Below, piece after piece: positions 52,589 through 62,580 of a stretch of 64,000 nt of DNA. The notes under the pieces are model-generated. The model was given only the letters and a program-made list of their open reading frames with translations. It ran no database searches and was not told the DNA's origin. The DNA comes from Vibrio orientalis CIP 102891 = ATCC 33934 (GTDB lineage Bacteria > Pseudomonadota > Gammaproteobacteria > Enterobacterales > Vibrionaceae): assembly GCF_000176235.1 (NCBI RefSeq), contig NZ_ACZV01000005.1, positions 1,054,001-1,118,000 of the forward strand. Direction: 5' to 3'. Numbering within the stretch: position 1 is the stretch's first letter; the number at the start of each line of letters is the position of its first letter. The translations under genes and the position numbers were made by a program.

Positions 52589-52600
52589 ATAGACATACAG
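52585..52600. promoter_or_regulatory. LexA box of sulA
   Basis: CTGTATAGACATACAG is a perfect CTGT-N8-ACAG SOS box, 22 bases before the start codon and overlapping the likely -10. Confidence 0.92.
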
Positions 52601-52622
52601 CATGTACAAAGGAACAGTTATT

Positions 52623-53018
52623 ATGATTCAGGCACAACATACAGCTCGCGCATTCTCCAAGTTTAATGTTCTTGCTCAACCGACTCAGCCAATGAACATT
52701 GACCATTCTACGTTACATCGTCTCGCTGGACTGTCAGGTCAGAGCCAGTGGATTTTATTTACCTCTGAGTGCCCTCGCCCTAATTATGACCAGTTTGCTG
52801 CTTCTCATATTAGCTGCCAAAAGATCATTCAGATGAAACCTTCTCACACTCAAAGTGAGTTTGAGATTGTTAAAAAAGCCATTCAATCAGGTAATGCGAG
52901 TGCTGTTGTCGCATCAACCAATATTGCTGCTGTTGAACAAAGCTTGCTGCGCAGTTTAGCTGAACAATTTCAGTGTGAAGTCTTCTTCGTTGAGGGCAGA
53001 GTTAACCAGTACCACTAA
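52623..53018 (+). CDS. sulA: SulA-like SOS cell-division inhibitor
   Basis: A 131-residue protein. I use the ATG at 52623, with AAAGGAAC at proper spacing, rather than the in-frame ATG at 52602 that touches the LexA box. The SulA core (LAGLSGQSQWILFTS, IIQMKPSH, IQSGNASAVVAS) aligns with the FtsZ-binding region of E. coli SulA. The C-terminus ends NQYH, much like the E. coli NLYH tail recognised by Lon. It is shorter than E. coli SulA (169 residues). It blocks FtsZ assembly after DNA damage, released by LexA cleavage. Confidence 0.88.
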   Translation: MIQAQHTARAFSKFNVLAQPTQPMNIDHSTLHRLAGLSGQSQWILFTSECPRPNYDQFAASHISCQKIIQMKPSHTQSEFEIVKKAIQSGNASAVVASTNIAAVEQSLLRSLAEQFQCEVFFVEGRVNQYH

Positions 53019-53046
53019 CAAGCTCAACGATCGTCACTGCCTTTCG

Positions 53047-53076
53047 CCCCCTCCTATGAGGGGGTTTTCTTTTTTC
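53047..53076 (+). terminator. Terminator of sulA
   Basis: Stem CCCCCTC / GAGGGGG with a CTAT loop and a long T-rich tail, about 30 bases after the stop. Confidence 0.93.
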
Positions 53077-53117
53077 AACAGATCAACAAACGAACTTTAG
53101 GCGATAAGTAAAAAATT

Positions 53118-53133
53118 AAGCAAACGTTTGCTT
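53118..53133. promoter_or_regulatory. PurR box of purC
   Basis: AAGCAAACGTTTGCTT is a perfect 16-bp palindrome that fits the PurR operator (ANGCAANCGNTTNCNT), about 97 bp before the purC ATG. Confidence 0.88.
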
Positions 53134-53229
53134 TTTCTCTGGTAGCCACAAATAGTTCTGGTATCATGCGACTCAAATCCATTATCTCTAATGATAATTT
53201 CCACGTTGCTTTAAGATAGGAATGTCTAG

Positions 53230-54333
53230 ATGAGTCTCGCTGACCAAGTTCTTGCCGTAAATGATGATCTTCCAATTCGTACTGATAAACCCGTTCACAG
53301 TGGCAAAGTTCGCTCTGTGTATTGGTTAACCGAAGAAGACAGCAAACGCCTTATTAAAGAAAAAGGCTACGACGTAGCACCAGATGCACCACTTGCTATC
53401 ATGGTTATCAGTGATCGCATCTCAGCATTCGATTGTATTTGGCATGCTGAGGGAGGCTTAAAAGGCGTACCGGGTAAAGGTGCAGCATTAAACGCTATCT
53501 CTAATCACTGGTTTAAACTCTTTAAAGATAGTGGCCTTGCTGATAGCCACATTCTAGACATCCCTCACCCGTTCATTTGGATTGTCCAAAAAGCCAAACC
53601 CATCATGATCGAAGCGATCTGTCGCCAATACATCACTGGCTCAATGTGGCGAGCATACGAGAAAGGTGAACGTGAGTTTTGTGGTATCCAACTACCTGAA
53701 GGTCTAGAAAAAGACAAAGCGCTACCAGAACTACTGATGACGCCATCAACAAAAGGTATCTTAAAGGGTATCCCGGGCGTGCCTGAAGCTGACGACGTCA
53801 ATATTACACGCCAAAACATCGAAGATAACTTCGCCGCCTTTAATTTCTCTAAGGCGGAAGATATCGCTCAGTACGAGAAACTGCTTCGAGAAGGCTTTGT
53901 GGTTATCAGCAATGCACTCGCAGAGATCGAGCAAATCTTCGTCGACACTAAGTTTGAGTTTGGTTACGTCCACGATGCGGCAGGCAATGAAAAGCTAATT
54001 TATATGGATGAGGTCGGTACGCCTGACTCATCTCGTATATGGGATGAAAAAGAATACGACGCTGGCAATATCGTCGAAAACTCAAAAGAAGGCTTCCGTC
54101 AGTTCCTACTTAATCACTTCCCTGATCCCGATATCCTACTGAACAAGGAGCGTATGGATGAACGTGAAGCGTTAGCACGAGACAATGCCCTGCCTCTTGA
54201 GGCCCTGCAAGATATCTCGCGTACCTACATCGGTATTGCAGAGAAAATCACCGGCCAACCAATCAAATTGAGCGACAATCCAAAGCAAGAAATTGTCGAT
54301 ATTCTAAGTAAAGAATATGGACTGATTGATTAA
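53230..54333 (+). CDS. purC: SAICAR synthase (phosphoribosylaminoimidazole-succinocarboxamide synthase)
   Basis: A 367-residue purine-biosynthesis enzyme that joins CAIR with aspartate using ATP. Family motifs: [10 protein letters not shown] (nucleotide loop), [31 protein letters not shown] (partly), KFEFGYV and [18 protein letters not shown] (partly). It is the long form seen in vibrios, against 237 residues in E. coli, with about 100 extra C-terminal residues. AGGAATG precedes the ATG. A PurR operator upstream predicts repression by purines. Confidence 0.95.
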   Translation: MSLADQVLAVNDDLPIRTDKPVHSGKVRSVYWLTEEDSKRLIKEKGYDVAPDAPLAIMVISDRISAFDCIWHAEGGLKGVPGKGAALNAISNHWFKLFKDSGLADSHILDIPHPFIWIVQKAKPIMIEAICRQYITGSMWRAYEKGEREFCGIQLPEGLEKDKALPELLMTPSTKGILKGIPGVPEADDVNITRQNIEDNFAAFNFSKAEDIAQYEKLLREGFVVISNALAEIEQIFVDTKFEFGYVHDAAGNEKLIYMDEVGTPDSSRIWDEKEYDAGNIVENSKEGFRQFLLNHFPDPDILLNKERMDEREALARDNALPLEALQDISRTYIGIAEKITGQPIKLSDNPKQEIVDILSKEYGLID

Positions 54334-54350
54334 TCTGATGCTATACAAGC

Positions 54351-54382
54351 AACGCGCTCCCATCAAACCGGAGCGCGTTTTT
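54351..54382 (+). terminator. Terminator of purC
   Basis: Stem ACGCGCTCC / GGAGCGCGT with a 9-base loop and five Ts, 18 bases after the stop. Confidence 0.92.
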
Positions 54383-54392
54383 GTTGCTTAGA

Positions 54393-54908
54393 TTATTTAT
54401 CTTTGCCACCTGTATTGTTTCCGCTGCTATTGCCTCCGCCACTGTTTCCTTTGTTTCCATTATTCCCTTTACTGCTACTTTGGCTGCTAGAGCTACTACT
54501 TTCATTGCGACTTGCTGCTTTGGCTTCACGAGCTTCCTGCTTACTTGTTTTCAACTCCCCGCTACCGTTGCCAGGGTTCGAATATTTCGCATGTGCAGCA
54601 AGCTCTTCTTCACTCACAAACCCATCTTTATCTTTGTCAAACGATGCAAACGCACTCAGGCCACTGTCGTTTTCAGTTTCACTCTCCTCGCTGCCTTCCT
54701 CATCGTCTTCATCAAGCTCACCTTCAACACCTGAACGGAACAAATCAAACTCTTCAGCTGATACAAGTCCATCTCCATCAGTATCCATTTCCTCAATACT
54801 CGGCGGTGTTTTGGTTCGGTTATTCTCGTCGTCAACTTCTTCTTCCGCGTAGCTATGCACTGTAATCATCGCAAGGCCTGCGACGAAGAGAATCATTAAT
54901 CTGTTCAT
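54393..54908 (-). CDS. Secreted EF-hand calcium-binding protein
   Basis: A 171-residue secreted protein. The start is taken at 54908, with AGGAGG before it, rather than seven codons earlier. Signal peptide about 1-20 (SYA/EE). Two EF-hand loops are clear: DTDGDGLVSAEE and DKDKDGFVSEEE. Between and before them the chain is very acidic. The last 45 residues are a low-complexity Ser/Gly/Asn/Lys tail (GNNGNKGNSGGGNSSG). It probably binds calcium in the periplasm or outside; no partner is visible. Confidence 0.83.
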   Translation of the reverse strand: MNRLMILFVAGLAMITVHSYAEEEVDDENNRTKTPPSIEEMDTDGDGLVSAEEFDLFRSGVEGELDEDDEEGSEESETENDSGLSAFASFDKDKDGFVSEEELAAHAKYSNPGNGSGELKTSKQEAREAKAASRNESSSSSSQSSSKGNNGNKGNSGGGNSSGNNTGGKDK

Positions 54909-55035
54909 TACAACTCCTCCTATCCACATTAATAGTGTAGCTCACTGAATTCATCACATTGGCAGTGACAAACTCCTACCAATCCAAGCTCGATAAGGTT
55001 ATAAATGAGAAGGTTCCCCCTAACCTGTAACGTCT

Positions 55036-55944
55036 ATGGATTACCTTGCCCTTTCACGTATTAGTTTGAAGCATTTAACTGCATTCCACGTCCTTCTCAG
55101 TACCCATAGCGTGACAACCACCGCCAGCATATTGTGCGTGACGCCTTCAAGCATTAGTAAAACGCTTGGGCAGTTACGTGGGCAAATGGGTGATGAACTG
55201 TTCTATCGCGACGGTGGACAACTAGTCCCGACAGCTTTCGCGCTTAGCATCGGGGCCGAAGTACACAAAATACTCTCAAGCATGAATGGCATTCTTCACC
55301 AAGGTGAATTCCAACCCAGTGATTTCTCGGGCGAGATTTCTCTTTCAATGAGAGAAAGTACTTTTGAATTATTCGCAGGTAAGATTGCCGACATATCTCA
55401 ACAGCTCAGTGGTTCACGTGGTATTAAGGTTTACGCTAAAGAGCAGGCTAGTTTTGAGACATTAATTAGGGGGCAAGTCGACTTTATGGTGCTCCCACAC
55501 GACATTAGTCAACCTCCAACTCGCAGTCGGGATCTCATGTGGAAACAGATTTTAGCTGATGAGATGGTCTGCTTAATGAATCAAGAGCACCCATTAGCCA
55601 ATAACCCGCTCAGAATCGATGATTACCTTTCCTGCCGACATATCGGGATTTTGGATAAAGATCTTTCAGAACCCTATTTTGAGCAAAACCTCACCCAACA
55701 ACATGGCTCACGCAACGTGGTCATTTCTGTTGCCGACTTCGGTGCAGCTGCAGTTATGTGCCACCAAAGCGACTACCTTCTGACTTGTTCTAAGAAGTGG
55801 GCAGAGCAATCACTTCAAGCAAAGGGACTGGTACGTAAACCACTCCCTTTTGAGTATGGAAAAGTCGGTTATAGCTTGGTGTGGAATCAAGCGAGCTTAA
55901 ACGATCCCGCTTTACATTGGTTATACCAACAATGGGTGGATTAA
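55036..55944 (+). CDS. LysR-family transcriptional regulator
   Basis: A 302-residue regulator. N-terminal winged HTH about 10-68 (LKHLTAFHVLLSTHSVTTTA, then LCVTPSSISKTLGQLR; the second recognition helix is clear). The C-terminal half is the LysR effector-binding fold. Effector unknown. Its stop overlaps the convergent end of yjjW by three bases, so it may regulate that operon or simply abut it. No Shine-Dalgarno is evident. Confidence 0.85.
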   Translation: MDYLALSRISLKHLTAFHVLLSTHSVTTTASILCVTPSSISKTLGQLRGQMGDELFYRDGGQLVPTAFALSIGAEVHKILSSMNGILHQGEFQPSDFSGEISLSMRESTFELFAGKIADISQQLSGSRGIKVYAKEQASFETLIRGQVDFMVLPHDISQPPTRSRDLMWKQILADEMVCLMNQEHPLANNPLRIDDYLSCRHIGILDKDLSEPYFEQNLTQQHGSRNVVISVADFGAAAVMCHQSDYLLTCSKKWAEQSLQAKGLVRKPLPFEYGKVGYSLVWNQASLNDPALHWLYQQWVD

Positions 55945-56819
55945 GTGTAGATGCCGGGCAGTTGAATCTTTTGCTCTACGTCTTTTGCCAATAACGCATG
56001 GAATCTGTTGATCTCTTTTTCCGAGCACTTATTCCAGTCAAGAGCTTCACCGACAACGCCGTGATGTTGGAATGCGTTCAAGCGAATTAGCACCTCTTTT
56101 GGCAACGACTGTACAAGCGCAATGATACTGGCAACCTCAGTATCGAGATCGCTCTTACCCGGAATATGCAGTAAGCGCAGTTCGTATAATTTGCCTAGCT
56201 TAGCTAAACTCTTTACCGATTCAATAACTCGGTGGTTACCTTTCCCCACCAACCATTGATGGGTTTCTTTCTGCCAAGACTTAAGGTCGACCATGACACC
56301 ATCAAGCACGTGATTTACGCGCTCCCACACTGTAGAGGACAAGTCGCCGTTGCTATCGATAAAGCAAGTCAGGTGCTTAAGGCTTTGATCCGATTTAATA
56401 GACTCAAACAACTGAATAATAAATGGTAATTGCAGTGTTGCTTCCCCACCAGAAACCGTTATACCACTGATAAACATGCTGTTTCGCTTTATCACATCCA
56501 CCATTTCAGAAACCGTATAGAGACTTATCTTAGGACTAGAATTATAACGGCAGACTTCGATGCATTTATCGCAATTCGTACAGGCAGATTTATCCCATAT
56601 TACCTTGCCCTTATCATTAAAACTCAACGCCTCACTTGGGCACGGTTCGACACAATCACCGCAATGATTGCAGTGGTTGATCGTATGAGGGTTGTGGCAA
56701 TTTAAGCAGTTAAAATTGCACCCTTGTAGGAAGATGACCAGACGATTGCCTGGCCCATCGACACAGGAAAAATTGAGAATTCGACTCACTTTAGCCTGCT
56801 TTTCTGGCGATATTGTCAT
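55941..56819 (-). CDS. yjjW: YjjW-like glycyl-radical-enzyme activating protein
   Basis: A 292-residue radical-SAM activase. The N-terminal SAM-cluster motif is GCNFNCLNCHNPH (C-x3-C-x2-C, about 33-45). An inserted ferredoxin-like pair of 4Fe-4S motifs follows (CNHCGDCVEPCP and CTNCDKCIEVCR, about 51-91). Then comes SGGEATLQ and DLKSW. This layout is that of YjjW, the activator of YjjI. It lies six bases after yjjI and would place the glycyl radical on it under anaerobiosis. Confidence 0.88.
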   Translation of the reverse strand: MTISPEKQAKVSRILNFSCVDGPGNRLVIFLQGCNFNCLNCHNPHTINHCNHCGDCVEPCPSEALSFNDKGKVIWDKSACTNCDKCIEVCRYNSSPKISLYTVSEMVDVIKRNSMFISGITVSGGEATLQLPFIIQLFESIKSDQSLKHLTCFIDSNGDLSSTVWERVNHVLDGVMVDLKSWQKETHQWLVGKGNHRVIESVKSLAKLGKLYELRLLHIPGKSDLDTEVASIIALVQSLPKEVLIRLNAFQHHGVVGEALDWNKCSEKEINRFHALLAKDVEQKIQLPGIYT

Positions 56820-56825
56820 TGAGTT

Positions 56826-58367
56826 TTATTCATAAACTGGTGACGATTCCATGCTCACCACTCGCGGAGTTCGATCTAATATCCCTGTATTCTTCGCCGC
56901 TTCAGCGCCTAAGAAAGTCGTGTTCTTGCGCGAGCCCTCTTGTTCAAACTTATTGATATCCGAAAGCTTAATCATATAACCCGTAACGCGAACTAAGTCG
57001 TTCGACGCAACGTTAGCGGTAAACTCACGATAGCCTAAATTGATCGCACCTTTACACAAGTTAAACATCGCTTCAGAATTTGATTTCACCGTTTCATCGA
57101 TAGTGAGAATATCGCTAATTCCCGAGGTGTAGTACTTATGCTGTTGTGCGGTAGCTTGCACGTAACTCACTGGATCCGGTTCTGTTCCATAAGGTATGCG
57201 TATACCTGGCGTCACACCCTCATCAAGGCTGATACCGCCTTGTGCATGGAGGAGCGCTTTACCATCTAGGCCGTATTTCACTGGGGTTGTATCAACCAAG
57301 TGGGCGAGCTTTTCTGAAATAGCTAGCGCAAGGCGGTTTGCTTCTTCACAGTGTCCATACTGACCCTGTTTACCTTCTATTTCTAACAAAGCGTTGACCG
57401 CTTCTGCCATGCCATAGATACCAAACATAGGTGCAAATCGACTTTCTTCAATCAGTCCTTCTGTGGTTAAGAAACCTTTAAAGAAGTTAGACTCTTCGTG
57501 TAAATGGGTGCTGCGTGCATCCATTAATTCTGCCATGAGTTGACTGTATTTCGGCAAAATGTGGTCGAGGAAATGAGTACTATTCTTGGCATGGGCAGCG
57601 ACCTTTTTAAGGTTCATGCGCACAAGCGTGTTAGACCCACCAGCCAGCGGTAGCGAGTTATAGCAACTGACAATTCCAAACTGCTTCTCACCATACGCCA
57701 TCGCATGCATCGGGTAGTTAGCTATGTGAGGCTTACTACACTCACAAATATTACTCGTGGCCTGTCTTAGTAGATCATCCGGCGTAACTTCAGGGTCATA
57801 CATAAAAGTTAAGTTTGGCGCGATCTGTTTAAGCTCGGCATCAACGCGTAAGATAGTGCGGCAAATAATGTTGTCAGTTGGACCAATATTCACGTGCATG
57901 AACGCATCTGGTAACGTGCGATCAAGCATTAACCAGAATCGCTTCAGCTTGGTATAAATTTGCTGTTCATCAAGATCACCAACATAGGGCAAGAGAACAT
58001 CGTCGAGCTGGCCTAAATAGACGGGAATATTCGTCACTGAAGGAACATGGTGATAGATGATAGTAAGTAGATTTAACGCATCATCAAAATCGGTTGCCGC
58101 ATCAAGTTCAAGGTAAACCGAGCCTTGTTTTAGGAACTTGGCGTAATCTGGCAATACATAACGAGGCTTAAAGGGAGCATGCCCTTCAAACATGTCGCAT
58201 AACACGCCCTCTTCCATTGCTTGCGCAACATCTGTCGAAACCGGCATGTAGGGTAAACTCGCTTCTGCCTCTAATGCTAAAAACTGGTTTTTCTGTTTAG
58301 GTGATAAAGTCGCATCCGTAACAATTTTCGATACGCGCTGTTGAAAAGCAGTGTGGCTGTCAGACAT
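56826..58367 (-). CDS. yjjI: YjjI-like glycyl radical enzyme
   Basis: A 513-residue protein matching the YjjI/DUF3029 family of glycyl radical enzymes. The glycyl motif RVTGYMIKL is near the C-terminus (Gly about residue 470), and a cysteine-containing loop VSCYNSLPLAGGSNT (about 235-249) is a candidate for the thiyl site. Length is as in E. coli YjjI. The substrate is not established to my knowledge. AAGGAAAACC precedes the ATG. A perfect palindrome lies 76-92 bases upstream of the start. Confidence 0.88.
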   Translation of the reverse strand: MSDSHTAFQQRVSKIVTDATLSPKQKNQFLALEAEASLPYMPVSTDVAQAMEEGVLCDMFEGHAPFKPRYVLPDYAKFLKQGSVYLELDAATDFDDALNLLTIIYHHVPSVTNIPVYLGQLDDVLLPYVGDLDEQQIYTKLKRFWLMLDRTLPDAFMHVNIGPTDNIICRTILRVDAELKQIAPNLTFMYDPEVTPDDLLRQATSNICECSKPHIANYPMHAMAYGEKQFGIVSCYNSLPLAGGSNTLVRMNLKKVAAHAKNSTHFLDHILPKYSQLMAELMDARSTHLHEESNFFKGFLTTEGLIEESRFAPMFGIYGMAEAVNALLEIEGKQGQYGHCEEANRLALAISEKLAHLVDTTPVKYGLDGKALLHAQGGISLDEGVTPGIRIPYGTEPDPVSYVQATAQQHKYYTSGISDILTIDETVKSNSEAMFNLCKGAINLGYREFTANVASNDLVRVTGYMIKLSDINKFEQEGSRKNTTFLGAEAAKNTGILDRTPRVVSMESSPVYE

Positions 58368-58442
58368 GTGGTTTTCCTTATTGTTTTTAAGGATTTTAGC
58401 TAATGCCGGCCATGTCCACGATTGAAATTATGTTCAGTTATG

Positions 58443-58459
58443 ATTTCCATTTTGGAAAT
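58443..58459. promoter_or_regulatory. Palindrome upstream of yjjI
   Basis: ATTTCCATTTTGGAAAT: perfect 7-bp arms around TTT, 76-92 bases before the yjjI ATG. The position fits an operator near the promoter; the binding factor is unknown. Confidence 0.45.
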
Positions 58460-58470
58460 GTGCAAATAAG

Positions 58471-58497
58471 AAAAAGCCTCGATAATTCGAGGCTTAT
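58471..58497 (-). terminator. Terminator of the chemoreceptor gene
   Basis: On the minus strand: stem AAGCCTCGA / TCGAGGCTT with a short AT-rich loop and five Ts, about 20 bases after the stop. Confidence 0.85.
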
Positions 58498-58515
58498 TAT
58501 TCAAGTTAATGCTAA

Positions 58516-60399
58516 TTATAGCTTAAAGCGTTGAATCTCTTGCTCAAGTTCATGAGAAAGCTCAGACAGTTGAGCCGCTTGATCTGCTGCATCGTGCGCT
58601 TCATCTGCCAACTCGTTTGACACATCACGAATACCAACCGTATTGCGAGTGATTTCAGATGTGACTGACGCTTGCTCTTCAGCCGCAGAAGCAATTTGTG
58701 TTGCCATGTCACTGATACGCTCAACAGCAGTTTGGATTTGAGTTAGGCTCACTGCTGCGGAATCCGCATCCGAAACGCTAGTATCAGCCAACTGACGGCT
58801 GTCACCCATAATACTTACCGCTTTACCCGTCGTACCTTGCAAGGTTTCAATCATCTGCTGAATTTCTTTCGTAGACGCATGAGTACGTTGACTTAACACA
58901 CGAACTTCGTCTGCAACTACAGCGAAACCACGACCTTGTTCACCAGCACGAGCCGCTTCGATAGCCGCGTTAAGTGCCAGTAAGTTCGTTTGCTCTGCAA
59001 TATCTTGGATCGTCGACAGGATTGTATTAATGCTGTTTCCGTGAACTTCGAGCTCTTGAATCACTTCCGTAGCAACTTGAACTTCTGTCGCTAGGTTTTG
59101 GATAGAACTTTGAGTTTGCACCACTTGCTCACCGCCATGCACACACGCCGTAACCGCTTCCGTAGAGTTCTGAGCCGTATTGTCGGCATTACCAGCGATT
59201 TCCTGAGTTGCCGCAGCCATCTCATTGATTGCTGTCGCAACCATGTTGATTTCATCTTGCTGTAGACGAATACGCGCGCTACGCTCTTCCGCTTGTTGTG
59301 CGGTTTGCTTTGATTGTTCAGATAGAGAGGCAGAAACCACACTCAACTTGGTTACCATTTGGTGCATATTGCCGACAAAGGTATTGAAGTTTGTCGCCAA
59401 CTGGCCCACTTCATCATCACTACGCGGTTCTAAACGCTGAGTTAGATCGCCTTCACCCGATGCAATCTCTTCTAAAGCATCAGACACTCGAACTAAGTCA
59501 CGGAACAAGAAGTTAACTAACCAAGAAACAACAGCAATTACGATCAGAGTAATCACGATAGCGGTAATGATAAGACTTTGTAGTAACTCAGTATGTGCGG
59601 CTTCTTCAGTCGCGCGGTCCATTTCAATCGCGAAAATCCAGTCAGTACCTTCGATTTTGCTAAAGAAATAGAGTTTTTCTTTACCGCCACGTTCGATGAT
59701 CTCAATCGAACCCGTGTTCGCTGCTTGTTCAATCGCATTCAGGTTCAACTTCTTCGACAACGTTGTCACTGGTTTGAGCGACAGCGCCTTGTCTGGGTGC
59801 GCTAAGAAGGTCCCATCCTGTGAATCAATCAGCATTGCGTAGGCGTTCTCACCCGCATCAAGATTGATCACATCGTTGATAAGCTGATCGATCAATACGT
59901 CAGCACCGACAACACCAATAAATTGGCCATTGCGACGAACTGGCTCTGCGATGGTAACTAGCAATGCATTAGTGATGGCATCTTTATATGCCGTCGTTAC
60001 GATTTGCTGGCCAGCTTTATTCGCATCGATATACCAAGGACGTAAACGTGGATCATAATCCGCACGATTACGCTCAGGGTGTGAGCGGTACATGCCACCT
60101 TCTGGAGTACCAAGGAAGATGTCATCAAATCCACCCGCTTTGCGAGCTTGTTGAAGGAACGGTACGACATCCATTTCTTCACTGTAATCATTAAACGCAG
60201 TTGCGATATCTTTACGGATATCAATCCAGTCAGAAATACCTTCTGATGCAGCAGTCGCTAAGCTCTCCGCACGTGAGTAAACGCCGTTACGGGTTTGTTG
60301 GAAAAGTTGGTCAGCAGATAGCCATGTGAGTGCGCTTGCCATTAGCACCACCGCTAATAAGCTTGCGCCAATCAGTTTCTGTTTTAAAGAAAGTTTCAT
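58516..60399 (-). CDS. Methyl-accepting chemotaxis protein with dCache sensor
   Basis: A 627-residue receptor. TM1 about 8-28, periplasmic dCache_1 about 33-275, TM2 about 278-300, HAMP about 300-355, and a signalling domain with the conserved tip [20 protein letters not shown] (partly) about residue 475. The sensor has YDPRLRPWY, which keeps the Tyr, Arg, Trp and Tyr spacing of the amino-acid-binding dCache motif, plus a later Asp in VGADVL. No C-terminal CheR-binding pentapeptide. Single gene with terminator. Confidence 0.92.
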   Translation of the reverse strand: MKLSLKQKLIGASLLAVVLMASALTWLSADQLFQQTRNGVYSRAESLATAASEGISDWIDIRKDIATAFNDYSEEMDVVPFLQQARKAGGFDDIFLGTPEGGMYRSHPERNRADYDPRLRPWYIDANKAGQQIVTTAYKDAITNALLVTIAEPVRRNGQFIGVVGADVLIDQLINDVINLDAGENAYAMLIDSQDGTFLAHPDKALSLKPVTTLSKKLNLNAIEQAANTGSIEIIERGGKEKLYFFSKIEGTDWIFAIEMDRATEEAAHTELLQSLIITAIVITLIVIAVVSWLVNFLFRDLVRVSDALEEIASGEGDLTQRLEPRSDDEVGQLATNFNTFVGNMHQMVTKLSVVSASLSEQSKQTAQQAEERSARIRLQQDEINMVATAINEMAAATQEIAGNADNTAQNSTEAVTACVHGGEQVVQTQSSIQNLATEVQVATEVIQELEVHGNSINTILSTIQDIAEQTNLLALNAAIEAARAGEQGRGFAVVADEVRVLSQRTHASTKEIQQMIETLQGTTGKAVSIMGDSRQLADTSVSDADSAAVSLTQIQTAVERISDMATQIASAAEEQASVTSEITRNTVGIRDVSNELADEAHDAADQAAQLSELSHELEQEIQRFKL

Positions 60400-60598
60400 A
60401 GTGTCAATAAAAGGTTTGGGAACAGTTAGGGAGCGGTGAGTTTACAAGTAAGAAAAGACTTACGCACGAAATATCGACTGTTTTTCGTAAAATTGATAGG
60501 TGTTTGTATTTGTGGCATTTTTATGGCGTCAAGAGCCTGACAAATACAACGAACCAATTCATCACTACCCGGAATAAGTAGCAATGAATTTAGGATAA

Positions 60599-62374
60599 TT
60601 ATTGTTTCAGTAGCTGCATGAATTCGGATGGTAATATCGGTTTAGAGAAAAGGTAACCTTGAAATTGATGGCAGTTTTCGCGGTTAAGCAGTTCTAGTTG
60701 ATCAGTGTGCTCCACCCCTTCCGCAATGACTGTTTTGCCAAGATTATGTGCCATCTGAATAATCGTTCTTACGATCATATGACCAGTGATATCTTCCACA
60801 CAGTCGTCAATAAAAGACTTATCAATCTTAACCGTATCGATTGGCAGCTGCTTGAGGTAGTTTAATGATGAGTACTCGACACCAAAGTCATCAATAGCAA
60901 TAGACACTCCAGCGTCTTGTAGCAGCTGACAGGTATCAGCGACGTGTGAGTATTTGTCCATCATTGCTGTTTCGGTGATTTCAATTTGCAACAATTTAGA
61001 GGGAAGTTGATGTCTTTTCAACATTTCAGAGATATATGGATAAATATCATCATGAGCAAATTGGACACTCGAAACATTGACTGAAATGCATATCTCATAG
61101 CCCTGTTTACGCCACTCACTCGATTGCTTAATCGCTTGTTCTATAACCCAGCGACCAATTGGAATAATCTGTGCCGTTTTTTCTGCCACACCAATGAAAT
61201 CGCATGGAGGTACAAAGCCTAAGTCAGGGTGTTCCCATCGTAGCAATGCTTCTGCGCCGATTATCTCCTGACTCTTCACATCCACTTTTGGTTGGTATAC
61301 CAAAAACATTTGCTCATTATCAATTGCACCTTTGAGTTCAATTTCAATTTGGTGCTCACGAATTGTCTCGTTCATGAGCTCATCGTCATACCATTGGATC
61401 ACGCCATCGCCCTTGCGCTTACTTTTAGCCAACGCAACATCGACGTTCTTTCCCCACACCTTGATGTTATTTTGCGCATCACTCAGCATAGCAATGCCCG
61501 CATAATATCTAAGTCGGTGAGAGGTATTGTGGATTTGGCATACACTATCGTAATTAACCCGTAATCCTTCAATTAATTCATTGAGTTCGTTTTGGTTGCC
61601 ATCAGTACATTTGATTAAAGCAATTAAGTCATCCCCGCCCAAACGGTATAGCTGATTGCTCTCTCCCAATAATCGTTTCATTTGGCGAGAGAAACCGAGT
61701 AACAACGCATCCCCATAACCATAACCTAGGTCATCATTGACCTTTTTTAAGTTATCGAGACCAATTTGCAAGGCGGCATAGTCAACGGTGTCACACGCTT
61801 TTAGCTCATGAACCGCATTGAAAAAGGCTTTTCTGTTTGGGAGTTTAGTAAGGTAGTCGGTCAGACTTGCCTCTTTATATAAGTTCGATTGTTTTTCAGA
61901 CTTCTGTTGAAAGTAGGTCATAATGGTTGCGAACACCGTAATGAACGCGACCTCTATAGCATCTTCGATAAATTCATCAAATTCTTCAGCGGGCAAATTG
62001 ATCAAATAACTAAGGATCAAAGCGGCCCCTACCGCGATGGGCCACAGAGAGCCAGGGAAAAGTATGATATAGCACAGCGGTAATACGATAAATGCTTCTT
62101 CAATGGCATCAAGTTCGAGTGGCTCGATAATTCCGCCGCCGAACAAAACAACAAGAGAAATAATGGATGCTGCAAGTTTGATGCGGAAATGTTGAACGAA
62201 GTACGCCACAAGCATAGCAATCGGAAATAGCAGATAAAACCAGCTTACTATATGGTGCTCGGTGATTAGCGTATAGGAAATCAAATAGACAGAAGCTAGG
62301 TACACGCCCGTCAAAGCGTATAACATGGTTTGACTATTGCCTACTTGAAGTACACTCTCCTTCCTCTTCTGCAT
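60599..62374 (-). CDS. GGDEF-EAL protein, probable cyclic-di-GMP phosphodiesterase
   Basis: A 591-residue membrane protein. N-terminal membrane segments about 15-165. The GGDEF domain has a changed active site, GGDD-L (246-249), so cyclase activity is unlikely. The EAL domain is intact: EALLRWEHP (E375), NVSSVQFA, EITETAMMD, the loop IDDFGVEYSSLNYL, DKSFID, AEGVEHTDQ and QGYLFSKP. It probably hydrolyses c-di-GMP, opposing cyclases such as that at 31631-32668. AAGGTATTC precedes the ATG. It lies downstream of gyrA with no co-transcription implied. Confidence 0.9.
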   Translation of the reverse strand: MQKRKESVLQVGNSQTMLYALTGVYLASVYLISYTLITEHHIVSWFYLLFPIAMLVAYFVQHFRIKLAASIISLVVLFGGGIIEPLELDAIEEAFIVLPLCYIILFPGSLWPIAVGAALILSYLINLPAEEFDEFIEDAIEVAFITVFATIMTYFQQKSEKQSNLYKEASLTDYLTKLPNRKAFFNAVHELKACDTVDYAALQIGLDNLKKVNDDLGYGYGDALLLGFSRQMKRLLGESNQLYRLGGDDLIALIKCTDGNQNELNELIEGLRVNYDSVCQIHNTSHRLRYYAGIAMLSDAQNNIKVWGKNVDVALAKSKRKGDGVIQWYDDELMNETIREHQIEIELKGAIDNEQMFLVYQPKVDVKSQEIIGAEALLRWEHPDLGFVPPCDFIGVAEKTAQIIPIGRWVIEQAIKQSSEWRKQGYEICISVNVSSVQFAHDDIYPYISEMLKRHQLPSKLLQIEITETAMMDKYSHVADTCQLLQDAGVSIAIDDFGVEYSSLNYLKQLPIDTVKIDKSFIDDCVEDITGHMIVRTIIQMAHNLGKTVIAEGVEHTDQLELLNRENCHQFQGYLFSKPILPSEFMQLLKQ

Positions 62375-62530
62375 TGAATACCTTGCTCTCCGAACTCATT
62401 GTTCAAGCCATGATAATATGAAACCACTCATTACAGAATTTCGTTTTCCAGATGGCCGTCTCATTTATTCTGTTACACCTATGCAAACTAAAAGTATCGT
62501 TGGATTAAAGCTACTCTCTTAAATTTAGTC

Positions 62531-62563
62531 AAAAAAAATGCCGAACATAAAGTCCGGCATTTA
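62531..62563 (-). terminator. Terminator of gyrA
   Basis: On the minus strand: stem AAATGCCG / CGGCATTT followed by eight Ts, shortly after the gyrA stop. Confidence 0.92.
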
Positions 62564-62580
62564 TAAATTAGCAAGAAGTA

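Noticed and set aside
54403..54852. Long plus-strand open frame opposite the EF-hand gene
   Set aside because: Its Ser/Leu/Pro-rich product is the mirror of the Asp/Glu/Ser codons on the minus strand, and it has no ribosome site.
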